The notes below the pieces were generated by a model. That model had not been told where the DNA came from, did not search any database, and saw only the letters and a program-made list of their open reading frames with translations. 61,720 nt of DNA. Source: Bacteroidales bacterium (GTDB lineage Bacteria; Bacteroidota; Bacteroidia; Bacteroidales; F082). The number at the start of each line of letters is the position of its first letter. Positions within the stretch are counted from its first letter, which is position 1. This document shows, one piece after another, positions 25,023 to 33,960 of the stretch. Position numbers and translations under genes: made by a program. The stretch is taken from NCBI GenBank assembly GCA_016936355.1, contig JAFGYB010000002.1, positions 1 through 61,720 on the forward strand. Reading direction: 5' to 3'.

Positions 25023-25030
25023 CAAAATTA
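25023..25030 (-). promoter_or_regulatory. -7 element immediately upstream of lnt (leaderless mRNA candidate)
   Basis: TAATTTTG on minus; its last G is separated from the lnt ATG by 4 nt (CCCA). The element overlaps the stop codon of the hydrolase gene upstream. A start at the usual distance would fall at or next to the A of ATG. Confidence 0.45.
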
Positions 25031-25888
25031 CTTTTTTGTTTCGTCGGTTTGGAAAAATATCAGCAGCCGTTCCCAGAATCCTGTTTCCAGATGACAGTCG
25101 GAATGGCCTTTACCGGGAATAAGCCAGAGCTCGGCTTTGGTCCCTGCTGCTTCTTTGAGCTTTTTGCCTTCGTCGGCGGGAACCACCAGATCTTCTTCAC
25201 CGTGAATAAGAAGAAATTTAGCTTTTGCCGAGGCAATATGGTGTACGGGGGCTATGGCCTCTGCATCCAGGTTCTGAAAGATTTTATAGATTTTATACAG
25301 CAGCCAGATGACGGGACCGGGAATATGGCGGGCTTTCAGTTCTTTGGTTATCACTGTATCGGGGCGGGCAAAAGCGCCCACCGTTACTACTTTTTTGATT
25401 CGTTGGTCATGGGCTGCGGCATAAATGGAAGCAGCACCGCCAATGGACAGCCCTACCAGGTAAAAATCGTTGCTTTTTATTTCGGTCTCGCGGTTCACAT
25501 AATCAGCTACAGAAAGAATATCCTCGGCAAATTTGAGCATATTGGCCTGACCGTCTTTTTCGCTGTTTCCATGGCTTCGGGCATCAAACGCCAGCAGATT
25601 AAATCCCTGACAGCAAAACTGATTCAGATAGGTCATGAGCCGTTGCGCATTCCGGCCCCAGCCGTGAATGAAAATAATGGTCGGAGCGTTGGTGTCTACC
25701 GGAATCCACCAGGCATAAAGCTTCTTATTATTTACTGTCGGAATGAAAACCTCGTTGATTTTAAAGGGTGTATTTTCGGGTATTTCATGCCTGGCTACGG
25801 GGTTTTTAAATCCTTTCGTCATAATCAGTATCAGCAAAACAGCGGTTCCTAAAATAATCAAAGCCAGGAGCCAGTAAATGAACAACAT
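25028..25888 (-). CDS. Membrane-anchored alpha/beta hydrolase
   Basis: 286 residues. An N-terminal membrane helix (about 2-22), then an alpha/beta-hydrolase fold: oxyanion HGWGRN, nucleophile elbow GLSIGGA, acid in IHGEEDLVVP and His in GKGHSD, so the triad is complete. Substrate unknown. The ATG at 25888 is used: it lies 10 nt past the stop of the YhhN gene, whereas the longer frame would start inside it. Follows YhhN and precedes lnt, probably one operon. Confidence 0.88.
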   Translation of the reverse strand: MLFIYWLLALIILGTAVLLILIMTKGFKNPVARHEIPENTPFKINEVFIPTVNNKKLYAWWIPVDTNAPTIIFIHGWGRNAQRLMTYLNQFCCQGFNLLAFDARSHGNSEKDGQANMLKFAEDILSVADYVNRETEIKSNDFYLVGLSIGGAASIYAAAHDQRIKKVVTVGAFARPDTVITKELKARHIPGPVIWLLYKIYKIFQNLDAEAIAPVHHIASAKAKFLLIHGEEDLVVPADEGKKLKEAAGTKAELWLIPGKGHSDCHLETGFWERLLIFFQTDETKK

Positions 25889-25898
25889 ATTTTTGGTT

Positions 25899-26528
25899 TT
25901 AGATGGACAAAGCAAACAAAATCAGTGCCGACCAATAAGTCACCATAAACAGCAGTTCTGCCGGCAAGATTTTTTTGACAAATTTATTATATGCCAGGAC
26001 AGAATCAGAAAACACAAACAATAAAGTTCCTAAAAAAATATAAGTACTTCTGCTGTCGGCATAAAACCAGAACCGGGCCAGTGTTTGCCAAAGAAGGACC
26101 AAAAGAACCAGGGCATAGGCAACGACCGGAAAAGTCATTTCTTTGGTATTGCGGAACAATATCCATAGGTAAGGCGACATAACGACCAGGACAATGATAA
26201 AAAAGATCCACTCCCATTGGAAGCCAAAATCCAGTGAAAAGGCAACAATAAATAAAATGTGGGCAATAAAAAACGAAACAAGCCCCGGTATGAATTGTTC
26301 TTTTGGAAGCACAAGCATCACATCCCCGATGAGTGAAAAAACCAGCCCGGCAAGGATCAGGATTCTGTATGTCTCAGGAATATAAACCGGTTGCATCAAT
26401 GCCAACACGATAACAAGGATGGTGGTAGCGGGCTTTAGAAACAACCTCCAGATCGGTTTTTTCAGGTAAAAGGCGGCAATGTGCACACTGCCGGTCAGCG
26501 CAATAATGGGGTAGAGAAATTTTTCCAT
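25899..26528 (-). CDS. YhhN-family (lysoplasmalogenase-like) membrane protein
   Basis: 209 residues, almost entirely hydrophobic, with about seven to eight helices. The pattern FSLIGDVMLVLP and later GTLLFVFSDSVLAYNKF with conserved Asp residues in membrane segments is the YhhN/TMEM86 family, whose eukaryotic members hydrolyse lysoplasmalogens. Bacterial activity has been shown for few members. First gene of a likely YhhN-hydrolase-lnt run. Confidence 0.87.
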   Translation of the reverse strand: MEKFLYPIIALTGSVHIAAFYLKKPIWRLFLKPATTILVIVLALMQPVYIPETYRILILAGLVFSLIGDVMLVLPKEQFIPGLVSFFIAHILFIVAFSLDFGFQWEWIFFIIVLVVMSPYLWILFRNTKEMTFPVVAYALVLLVLLWQTLARFWFYADSRSTYIFLGTLLFVFSDSVLAYNKFVKKILPAELLFMVTYWSALILFALSI

Positions 26529-26628
26529 GAAGTATAATCTTGGCTTTGCTAATTTACCAAAAAAGAAAGTCTGTCTGCCGAATCCGGAATTTGTGTCGAA
26601 ATTCGGTTATCAACGGACAGTAGGTGGC

Positions 26629-29600
26629 TTAGTTCTTACTGATCTTTTCCCATTTGCCGGTCAATTCGTCAAGCTGCTTTTTGTAATATGAAAAGACTTC
26701 CGTTTCGCCCTGTACAGGTGCCGCATCGGCGCGTTGAACACTCGTTGCCAGACTGGTTAAACCGCTGATGATTGATGAAAGGTGTGGTTGGCCGGTCCTT
26801 AGGATGTCTGCCAGTGCTTTTTTTGTTGTGGCTGAAAGGTTTACTTTGTCTTCCATCCTTCCAATCTTATTGTATAGCGCAACCGACTTATTCAGGAGGG
26901 TGTCCACCTGCAAAGCAAGCCGGAGCTGGCTATCCAGATCTTTTTCACTGACCCGGACTCTCGGATCCAATTTTATGGTTAAAAGCTGTGAATAGCTTTT
27001 TCCGTTAACACGCAGCGTAACGGTGTACTTTCCGGGCATGACCAGCGGACCTTCGGGCAGGATGGGAGTTCCATCCGTCCAGACAGCAGCAATGGAATAA
27101 TGGTATTCCAGTGCCGATGGGCGCGGGTAGCGAAGATCCCAAACAAACCGGTGCATTCCTGCTTCAGCGGAAAGCCCTTCACTCTTACCCACCCATTCTT
27201 TTTCAAAATAGCGGTTGGCAGGCAGTTTCTTTGCCTCTCCCTTACTGGAAAATTGCGCAATCACTTTTCCTGTGGAATCTTTGATATTTAAAGTAACCGG
27301 TCCCTGAACCTTGTCTTTAAGCCAGTAATCGATGATGGCTCCGGCCGGTGGGTTTTGACCTAATGGTGTGGATGGCGGCCACGGCGTATCATGATTTTCA
27401 TTGTTCCGGATACGCCAGGCCTGTGCCGGACTGAAAAGATGGACTGGTTGTTCGGGAATCTGTGGCGTCATTTCGCGCAAGGGTGCCAGGTTATCCAGAA
27501 TCCAGATCCCGCGTCCCTGAGTTCCGGCAATCAGATCGTTGTTGTGGACCACCAGGTCGCGCACCGAAGTCGTGGGCAAATTGAAGGTGAGCGGCTGCCA
27601 TTGATCACCATCGTTGAAAGACACGTAAACACTCCGGTTGGTACTGGCATACAAGAGTCCTTTTTTAACCGGGTCAACGCGAACCACGTTCATGTATTCA
27701 TTGGAAGGAATTCCTTTGGTGATGGTGGTCCATGTTTTCCCGTTGTCATGGGTCCTGAGGATTAAAGGTTTTGATTCGCCCAAGCGGTGTAAGTCAACGG
27801 AAACATAGGCCGTATTTTTTGAAAACGGTGAAGGCGCAATGGCATCGATTCTTCCCCAGAGCGGAACTGTGGGCGGGGTCACATTCTGCCAGTGTTTGCC
27901 CCCGTCTTCTGTGAGTTGAATCAGGCCATTGTCAGTACCTACCCAAATCACGTTTTGATCGATGGGTGAAGGCGCAATGCTGTATATGACACCATAACCG
28001 ATGGACTTTGCCTGGGCTAAATCAGGATTATCAACCGTATGAGCTCCCGGCTTGATTCCGGTAAGATCGGGACTGATGATTTTCCAGTGATCTCCGTTGT
28101 CGTCAGACCGGAACAGATACTGAGCACCAAAATACAACGGATAAGGTTTGATGTGTGAAAATTCCAGTGGTGTGATCCAGGTATAACGATATTTAACATC
28201 GGTAGGGCGGGCTCCGTAACTGGAGATAGGCCAGGGAGAAATTTCACCGGATTGCCGGGTCACCTCGTTGAAACGGGATATTTTTCCGCCCAGGCCACTG
28301 CCAAATACCCAGTCAGGATCTCCGGGCTTGGGAATGTCATAATCTCTTTCATCGCCGCCTACCGGATGCCAGTCGCGGATGCTGATGACTCCATACGGTC
28401 CGCGACTTAAAATCTTTACCGTGCCATTGTCCTGCTGACCACTGTAGATACTGTAAGGAAACCGGTCGTCCACGGCCACATGATAAAACTGTCCGGTGGG
28501 TTGATTGTACCAGCTTGACCAGCTTTCACCGTTGTTGACTGTAACAGCCGTGCCCTGATCGGATGCTGTAACCATGTGTGTCGTATCCGAAGGATTGATC
28601 CACAAAAAGTGGTAGTCATCTCCACCGGGTGAACCCTTGAATACGTTGAAATGTTTTCCCCCGTCATCCGAACGTTTTATGGAACGTCCCATGACATATA
28701 CAATATCAGGGTTCTTTGGGTTGACAGTAACACGGCAAAAATAAGAATCAGCCAGCGAGGCATCAGAATTGGCATACTGCCAGTTTTTCCCGCCATCATC
28801 CGAGCGGTAGAGGCCACTCTGTCCTTTTGCTGCCTGAATGGTAGCATATACAATCAACCCATTACTATTGCGAGCTACTGCAAGACCAATCCGTCCGAGG
28901 TTTACCCTGGGAAGTCCGTTGCCGGTCAGTTTGTTCCAGTGAAGCCCACCATCCGTACTTTTATAAATCCCCGAACCCGGACCAATTTGAGGAGCAAAAT
29001 AATCGAGCCAGGGATGCATCCGCATTTGCCATAAGGCCGCATAAATGATAGAAGGATTTTCAGGATCAGAGGCCAGATCTACGGCTCCGGTATTTTTATT
29101 GACAAATAGTACCTGTTTCCATGTTTTTCCGCCGTCAGTAGTGAGAAAAATACCTCTTTCTTCGTTGGGTTTAAAAACATTACCCAGTGCCGCTACCAAA
29201 ACCCGGTTGGGATTGTGCGGATCGATCAAAATGCGTCCAATGTGCCGGCTGTTTTTTAGGCCAACATTTTTCCATGTTTTTCCTCCGTCGGTGGATTTAT
29301 AAATACCGTCTCCGTCAAGGATGTCATAACGCACAGCCACCTGTCCTGTACCTGCGTAGATGACTTTGGGATTGGAAGGCGCAATGGCCAGTGCCCCGAT
29401 GGAAGAAGCCTGTTGATCCTGCATCAGCGGTTGCCAGGTTCTGCCCGCATCCGTTGTTTTCCATACGCCACCACCGGCGGCACCGAAATAATAAGTGTTG
29501 GGTTTGCCTGGAATTCCCTCCGCCATGGTTGACCAACCGGCCCGGAACGGGCCCGCCAAACGCCAGTGAAGATCGGCATAAGCCTTTTCGGGAATGTTTT

Positions 29601-29691
29601 GTGAGAACAAGTGAAAAGGAATGAGTACAAAGAGAATGGCTGGTATTAAAATGAAAGCCTGTTTTATTGACGGTCTTCTTTTTTGTTCCAT
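26629..29691 (-). CDS. Exported sortilin/Vps10-like Asp-box beta-propeller protein
   Basis: 1020 residues. A signal peptide (about 1-31, ending FHLFSQ) is followed by at least ten BNR/Asp-box repeats of the form S/T-x-D-G-G-x-x-W (TTDAGRTW, STDGGKTW, TTDGGKTW, STDGGLHW, SDDGGKNW, TEDGGKHW, THDNGKTW and others). Together they make one or two beta-propellers as in Vps10/sortilin and exo-sialidase-like proteins. From about 730 on the protein changes to a C-terminal beta-rich and then helical part. No type IX C-terminal sorting domain is evident. Proteins like this are often labelled glycosyl hydrolase, but no sialidase catalytic residues can be assigned. Monocistronic, with a candidate -7 element 104 nt upstream. 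Confidence 0.86.
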   Translation of the reverse strand: MEQKRRPSIKQAFILIPAILFVLIPFHLFSQNIPEKAYADLHWRLAGPFRAGWSTMAEGIPGKPNTYYFGAAGGGVWKTTDAGRTWQPLMQDQQASSIGALAIAPSNPKVIYAGTGQVAVRYDILDGDGIYKSTDGGKTWKNVGLKNSRHIGRILIDPHNPNRVLVAALGNVFKPNEERGIFLTTDGGKTWKQVLFVNKNTGAVDLASDPENPSIIYAALWQMRMHPWLDYFAPQIGPGSGIYKSTDGGLHWNKLTGNGLPRVNLGRIGLAVARNSNGLIVYATIQAAKGQSGLYRSDDGGKNWQYANSDASLADSYFCRVTVNPKNPDIVYVMGRSIKRSDDGGKHFNVFKGSPGGDDYHFLWINPSDTTHMVTASDQGTAVTVNNGESWSSWYNQPTGQFYHVAVDDRFPYSIYSGQQDNGTVKILSRGPYGVISIRDWHPVGGDERDYDIPKPGDPDWVFGSGLGGKISRFNEVTRQSGEISPWPISSYGARPTDVKYRYTWITPLEFSHIKPYPLYFGAQYLFRSDDNGDHWKIISPDLTGIKPGAHTVDNPDLAQAKSIGYGVIYSIAPSPIDQNVIWVGTDNGLIQLTEDGGKHWQNVTPPTVPLWGRIDAIAPSPFSKNTAYVSVDLHRLGESKPLILRTHDNGKTWTTITKGIPSNEYMNVVRVDPVKKGLLYASTNRSVYVSFNDGDQWQPLTFNLPTTSVRDLVVHNNDLIAGTQGRGIWILDNLAPLREMTPQIPEQPVHLFSPAQAWRIRNNENHDTPWPPSTPLGQNPPAGAIIDYWLKDKVQGPVTLNIKDSTGKVIAQFSSKGEAKKLPANRYFEKEWVGKSEGLSAEAGMHRFVWDLRYPRPSALEYHYSIAAVWTDGTPILPEGPLVMPGKYTVTLRVNGKSYSQLLTIKLDPRVRVSEKDLDSQLRLALQVDTLLNKSVALYNKIGRMEDKVNLSATTKKALADILRTGQPHLSSIISGLTSLATSVQRADAAPVQGETEVFSYYKKQLDELTGKWEKISKN

Positions 29692-29794
29692 GATATGCGA
29701 TTTCCTGGTTAAAACAGTATTTTTAGTCGCATCGAGAAGGTCATAGAGCCAATAAAAATTTAGCCATTTGACTTTTATCCGGATAGCGATTGGG

Positions 29795-29802
29795 CAAAAG
29801 TA
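29795..29802 (-). promoter_or_regulatory. -7 element upstream of the sortilin-like gene
   Basis: TACTTTTG on minus. It implies a leader of about 100 nt. No -33 partner found. Confidence 0.3.
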
Positions 29803-29858
29803 TTATAAAATGAATAAATAAGTATTGAAGTGCGTAAATATGTTGCGGTGAGTCGGTA

Positions 29859-29885
29859 AAGAGACGTAAAGAAGTGGTGTCTCTT
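29859..29885 (-). terminator. Possible terminator after mnmA
   Basis: A 7-bp stem (AAGAGAC with GTCTCTT), 13-nt loop, 16 nt downstream of the mnmA stop on the minus strand; only a short T-run follows. Confidence 0.35.
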
Positions 29886-29900
29886 ATTTTCTCTACTTTT

Positions 29901-30971
29901 TTAGTCTGGATTTTGCGCAATCATTCCGCTACCGATACAGGTTTTTTCTTCCGTATCGTAAACGACGGCATATTGTCCTGGTGCAATGCCCGAAATTTTG
30001 TTGTCCGATACAATCCGGATTCCTTTTTCGTCGCGAATCAAAGTTCCTGAATTGAATTCGGGCTGATGCCTGATTTTGTATTTTACAGCACTCAACTCAT
30101 CGTAATTGTGTTTTGTGTTCAGGAAATGCAGGTTTTCCAGCCAGATTTTGTCGTCGTACTGTGCAATGGGATCGTAGCCGTTGGATACGTAAACAATGTT
30201 CTTTTCAATGTCTTTTTTCACCACAAACCACGGGCCGCCGCCCAGGCGCAGACCCCTGCGCTGGCCAATGGTGTGAAACCAGAACCCCTTGTGTTCGCCC
30301 AGCACTTTACCGGTTTCCAGTTCGATGATTTCGCCGGGTTTTTCTCCTACATATTTTCGGATAAAATCGCTGTAGTTGATCTTTCCCAGAAAGCAGATCC
30401 CCTGACTGTCGGGACGGTGCGCACTGGGCAACTTCATTTCTTCTGCCAGGGCCCGTACTTCTTTCTTTTGCAGATGGCCGATGGGAAACATGGCTTTGGT
30501 GAGTTGTTCCGGCGTGATCTGCCCCAGGAAATAGGTCTGATCCTTTACGCGGTCGGCAGCTGTGGACAAGAACATGCCCTCATTCGTTTCGTATTGTGTA
30601 GCGTAATGTCCGGTTGTGATCCTGTCAAATTCATGTCCGTAGCGCTCATTGAAGGCCCCGAATTTGATCAGTAAATTGCACATAATATCCGGATTGGGTG
30701 TGAAGCCGGATTTTACACTGTCGATGGTGTACTTTACCACCGTTGCCCAGTATTCTTCCTGCAGATCCACCACCTCCATTTTGCAGCCGTATTTTTTGGC
30801 GATCCAGGTAGTGATCTCAATGTCTTCCTCGGCAGGACAATCCATGAACGAGGGTTCGTCTTCCATGCCAATGCGGATGTAGAATATATGCGGATCATAG
30901 CCTTGCTTTTTCAGCAAGGGAATGGTTACGGAACTGTCCACGCCCCCCGATACCAGTGCAGCAATCTTCAT
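29901..30971 (-). CDS. mnmA: tRNA-specific 2-thiouridylase MnmA
   Basis: Adds sulfur to U34 of Lys, Glu and Gln tRNAs. 356 residues: ATP PP-loop VSGGVDSSV, the first catalytic Cys in TPNPDIMCN, the second in SQGICFLG, then the MnmA-specific C-terminal domains (TIGQRRGL and near the end CIGSGMI). A divergent 174-bp gap separates it from kbl. mnmG, which modifies position 5 of the same nucleotide, is 3.4 kb away, so both arms of the pathway are encoded close together. Confidence 0.96.
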   Translation of the reverse strand: MKIAALVSGGVDSSVTIPLLKKQGYDPHIFYIRIGMEDEPSFMDCPAEEDIEITTWIAKKYGCKMEVVDLQEEYWATVVKYTIDSVKSGFTPNPDIMCNLLIKFGAFNERYGHEFDRITTGHYATQYETNEGMFLSTAADRVKDQTYFLGQITPEQLTKAMFPIGHLQKKEVRALAEEMKLPSAHRPDSQGICFLGKINYSDFIRKYVGEKPGEIIELETGKVLGEHKGFWFHTIGQRRGLRLGGGPWFVVKKDIEKNIVYVSNGYDPIAQYDDKIWLENLHFLNTKHNYDELSAVKYKIRHQPEFNSGTLIRDEKGIRIVSDNKISGIAPGQYAVVYDTEEKTCIGSGMIAQNPD

Positions 30972-30988
30972 AAAACAAAATTTCGCTG

Positions 30989-30996
30989 CAAAGGTC
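30989..30996 (-). promoter_or_regulatory. Near-consensus -7 element upstream of mnmA
   Basis: GACCTTTG on minus (one mismatch to TAnnTTTG), 17 nt before the mnmA ATG. Confidence 0.3.
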
Positions 30997-31105
30997 GCAA
31001 AAATGTGGTTTTGAAATCACTGAAATTTTATTCGGACTTGGTATGTCTTAAAGAGGAAGAATGACATTTCACGCAAATTTGTGAATACACATGCAACAAA
31101 AGCCG

Positions 31106-31113
31106 TATTTTTG
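31106..31113 (+). promoter_or_regulatory. -7 element upstream of kbl
   Basis: TATTTTTG, 32 nt before the kbl ATG. A TTTG at 31078-31081 is 24 nt upstream, slightly too far for a standard -33. A dyad TTCAC-N8-GTGAA (31068-31085) overlaps this area. Confidence 0.4.
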
Positions 31114-31145
31114 AGCAGTGGATTAACAGTTTAAAACATTAAATT

Positions 31146-32336
31146 ATGTACGGAACGTTTCAAAAACATTTGATCAAGGAAATCGGCGATATTCATGAAG
31201 CCGGTTTGTATAAAAACGAACGCATCATTGTCAGTCCCCAGGGTGCTGAAATTTCGCTGGAATCAGGACAAAAGGTGCTGAATTTCTGTGCCAACAATTA
31301 TCTGGGTTTGTCGAATCATCCGGAGCTCATCAAAGCTGCCAAGGAAGGTTTGGATACGCATGGTTTCGGAATGTCGTCGGTGCGTTTCATTTGCGGCACT
31401 ACCGATTTGCACAAAACGCTTGAAAAGAAAATCGCTGACTTTTTCGGAACGGAGGATACCATTTTGTATGCGGCGGCTTTTGATGCCAACGGCGGGGTGT
31501 TTGAACCTTTGCTGACCGAAGAGGATGCGATCATTTCCGATAGTTTAAACCACGCTTCAATTATTGACGGCGTACGGTTGTGTAAAGCGCAACGTTATCG
31601 TTATCCCAACGCCGACATGGCAGCGCTCGAAGAAGAGCTGAAAAAAGCCCAGGCACAACGATTCCGTCTGATTGTGACCGACGGTGTGTTCAGTATGGAC
31701 GGAAATGTGGCTCCAGTGGACAAGCTGGTGGAGCTGGCCGAGAAATATAATGCCATGGTGATGGTAGACGAAAGTCATTCTGCCGGAGTAGTCGGTAATA
31801 CCGGTCGCGGGGTGAGTGAACATTTCAATATTACCGGAAAACTGGATTTGATTACCGGTACGCTGGGGAAATCTTTTGGCGGAGCCATCGGCGGATTCAC
31901 TACCGGTCGAAAAGAAATCATTGAAATGCTGCGTCAGCGTTCCCGTCCGTATTTGTTTTCCAATTCTCTTCCGCCTATGGTGGTCAGTGCCGGAATCAGA
32001 ATGTTTGACATGATGTCGGAAACCAACGATTTGCAGGATAAACTCCACCGGAATACGGATTATTTTATGGAAAAAATGGGCGCTGTTGGTTTTGACATCA
32101 AACCTACCCAGTCGGCCATTTGTGCGGTTATGTTGTATGATGCCAAACTGGCTCAGGATTTTGCTGCGCAGTTGCTGGATGAAGGCATTTATGTGATCGG
32201 CTTCTATTATCCGGTGGTTCCCAAGGGTCAGGCTCGGATTCGGGTTCAGCTTTCCGCGGCGCACGAAACGGAACATTTGGATAAAGCTGTGGCTGCTTTT
32301 ACGAAAGTGGGTAAAAAATTAGGTGTGATTCAATAA
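31146..32336 (+). CDS. kbl: Glycine C-acetyltransferase (2-amino-3-ketobutyrate CoA ligase)
   Basis: Cleaves 2-amino-3-oxobutanoate with CoA to glycine and acetyl-CoA in threonine degradation; PLP enzyme of the alpha-oxoamine synthase family. 396 residues. Opening MYGTFQKHL and NFCANNYLGLSNHP, VDESHSAGV for the cofactor, and the Schiff-base Lys in TLGKSFGGA. Threonine dehydrogenase is not next to it. A terminator hairpin follows. Confidence 0.93.
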   Translation: MYGTFQKHLIKEIGDIHEAGLYKNERIIVSPQGAEISLESGQKVLNFCANNYLGLSNHPELIKAAKEGLDTHGFGMSSVRFICGTTDLHKTLEKKIADFFGTEDTILYAAAFDANGGVFEPLLTEEDAIISDSLNHASIIDGVRLCKAQRYRYPNADMAALEEELKKAQAQRFRLIVTDGVFSMDGNVAPVDKLVELAEKYNAMVMVDESHSAGVVGNTGRGVSEHFNITGKLDLITGTLGKSFGGAIGGFTTGRKEIIEMLRQRSRPYLFSNSLPPMVVSAGIRMFDMMSETNDLQDKLHRNTDYFMEKMGAVGFDIKPTQSAICAVMLYDAKLAQDFAAQLLDEGIYVIGFYYPVVPKGQARIRVQLSAAHETEHLDKAVAAFTKVGKKLGVIQ

Positions 32337-32346
32337 TTATAAGTGA

Positions 32347-32368
32347 CCTTCCGGATTTTTCCGGAAGG
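32347..32368 (+). terminator. Hairpin between kbl and acpS
   Basis: A 9-bp perfect stem CCTTCCGGA/TCCGGAAGG with a TTTT loop, then CTTTAAT. The T-run is short, so termination may be partial. Confidence 0.6.
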
Positions 32369-32385
32369 CTTTAATACATTCAGAT

Positions 32386-32769
32386 TTGATTTTTGGCATT
32401 GGCAACGATATTGTAGAGGTGAACCGTATTCAAAAGGCGGCTGAAAGAACAACTAGTTTTTTGAGTAAGCTTTTTACTGAAAAGGAACGGTTGTATTGTG
32501 ACGCACGTAAAGCCGGGAAATACCAGAGCTATGCGGCACGTTATGCTGCTAAGGAGGCTTTTTTTAAGGCCATGGGAACCGGTTACCGATATGGGTTTGC
32601 CTTTCACGAAGTGGAAGTACTCAACGATGAGTTGGGAAAACCAGAGGTGAATGTTTCGGGTCGGGTGGCAGAGTTTCTACAGGAGAAAAAGATTACGCAA
32701 ATACATTTGACCCTGTCCCATGTTAAAGAAATGGCGACTGCTTTTGTTATTCTTGAATATGAGTATTAA
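32386..32769 (+). CDS. acpS: Holo-[acyl-carrier-protein] synthase AcpS
   Basis: Transfers 4'-phosphopantetheine from CoA to acyl carrier protein. 127 residues with the hallmark start IFGIGNDIVEVNRI (metal-binding Asp) and YAARYAAKEAFFKAMG. The initiation codon is TTG at 32386; no ATG or GTG is available at this conserved N-terminus. Its 3' end overlaps the convergent epimerase gene by 23 nt. Confidence 0.94.
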   Translation: MIFGIGNDIVEVNRIQKAAERTTSFLSKLFTEKERLYCDARKAGKYQSYAARYAAKEAFFKAMGTGYRYGFAFHEVEVLNDELGKPEVNVSGRVAEFLQEKKITQIHLTLSHVKEMATAFVILEYEY

Positions 32770-33787
32770 GTTCTTTTAGATAAATACGTGCTGTGTATTC
32801 GATGGTTTTATCCACGGGCATAAAATCAAAGCACGTAGCTTTTCTAATTTTCTCATTACTGTAAAAATAGTCGGTGTTTGCTGTTCTTGCTGTTTCCTTT
32901 GTAATCAGTGGTTTTTTCCCGGTAAGCACTCCCTGTATTTTCAATATTCTCCACACCAGTTCACTCATAAATTTACCTGCCAGTTTCTGTGGAGGTTCCA
33001 CTTTCAGTTCTTTCGCCATTTTAGTGAACAAGTGTTTGTACGAAACGTTTTCACTGTTTACTATGAAACGTTCATCGGATATTTCACTATTCATGAGTTC
33101 GATCATCACTTTTGTCAAATCGTTCACGTCAATATAGCCATTGGTTCCTGAAGTATAATACTTGAGTCCTTTATAAACTGTTTGAAACATTTTTACACTT
33201 CCTGAATTCCAGTTTCCTGGACCCAGGATAATACTGGGATTTACGATCACAGCCTTCAGGCCTTCTGCAATACCCCGCCAGACTTCCCTTTCCGCTTCGT
33301 ATTTACTTCGTGCATACCCTGAAATTTTTGCGTTGTTGTTCCATGGTGTTTCCTCTGTAACATGCTCTGTGCTGTCGTCTCGCCCAATGGCGGCTATGGA
33401 GCTGACATAGCACAACTTATTAATGTTGAATTCCAGCGCTGTATTTACAACGTTTCGTGTGCCATCAGCATTGATTTCCATAACAGTATCCCGATCGCTC
33501 GGGCTAAAGCTGACTAGACCTGCTGCGTGGTATATCTGATTTTTATTTTCAAATGCCTTTTCCAGTGATGTTTTGTCGGTAATGTCTCCCTCTATCCATT
33601 TGATTTTGTTGAAAAGGTCTATGCCGTCAGGGTACCATGAAAAAATTTTTTGTGCTAGGCGTGTCGATGAATTTTTTCTTTTTAATGCAAAAAGGCTATT
33701 TTCAGATTTTGCAAGATGATACAATAAATGACCTCCCACAAATCCAGTTCCACCAGTCACTAATATTTTTTTATTTACCTGCTCCAT
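32747..33787 (-). CDS. NAD(P)-dependent epimerase/dehydratase (extended SDR)
   Basis: 346 residues. N-terminal Rossmann motif TGGTGFVGGHL and the YxxxK pair in YARSKYEAE with upstream SSIAAIG. The closest matches by pattern are dihydroflavonol reductase-like or 3-beta-hydroxysteroid-type SDRs; the substrate is unknown. The coding sequence is richer in A+T than genes at 39-47 kb. Tail-to-tail overlap with acpS. Confidence 0.86.
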   Translation of the reverse strand: MEQVNKKILVTGGTGFVGGHLLYHLAKSENSLFALKRKNSSTRLAQKIFSWYPDGIDLFNKIKWIEGDITDKTSLEKAFENKNQIYHAAGLVSFSPSDRDTVMEINADGTRNVVNTALEFNINKLCYVSSIAAIGRDDSTEHVTEETPWNNNAKISGYARSKYEAEREVWRGIAEGLKAVIVNPSIILGPGNWNSGSVKMFQTVYKGLKYYTSGTNGYIDVNDLTKVMIELMNSEISDERFIVNSENVSYKHLFTKMAKELKVEPPQKLAGKFMSELVWRILKIQGVLTGKKPLITKETARTANTDYFYSNEKIRKATCFDFMPVDKTIEYTARIYLKELNTHIQE

Positions 33788-33960
33788 AATTTTTATTTGC
33801 GCATTTCTTGTCCGATATTTCTAATCTGAGTATATCGTACAAAAATTAATATTTATTTTGCCAAAGATACGTTCAATGTCTCGTCTACAATGCTCTATTT
33901 CTGTACTGGTGGTCGATCATTCAAAAATATCGCAACGAAAAACAGCATGAAATTTATCAA

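Noticed and set aside
30066..30674. 202-residue open frame antisense to mnmA
   Set aside because: Antisense shadow of a strongly conserved gene.
31068..31085. TTCAC-N8-GTGAA as a CRP-type operator before kbl
   Set aside because: The half-site order is inverted relative to TGTGA-N6-TCACA and the spacing differs; too weak to annotate as an operator.
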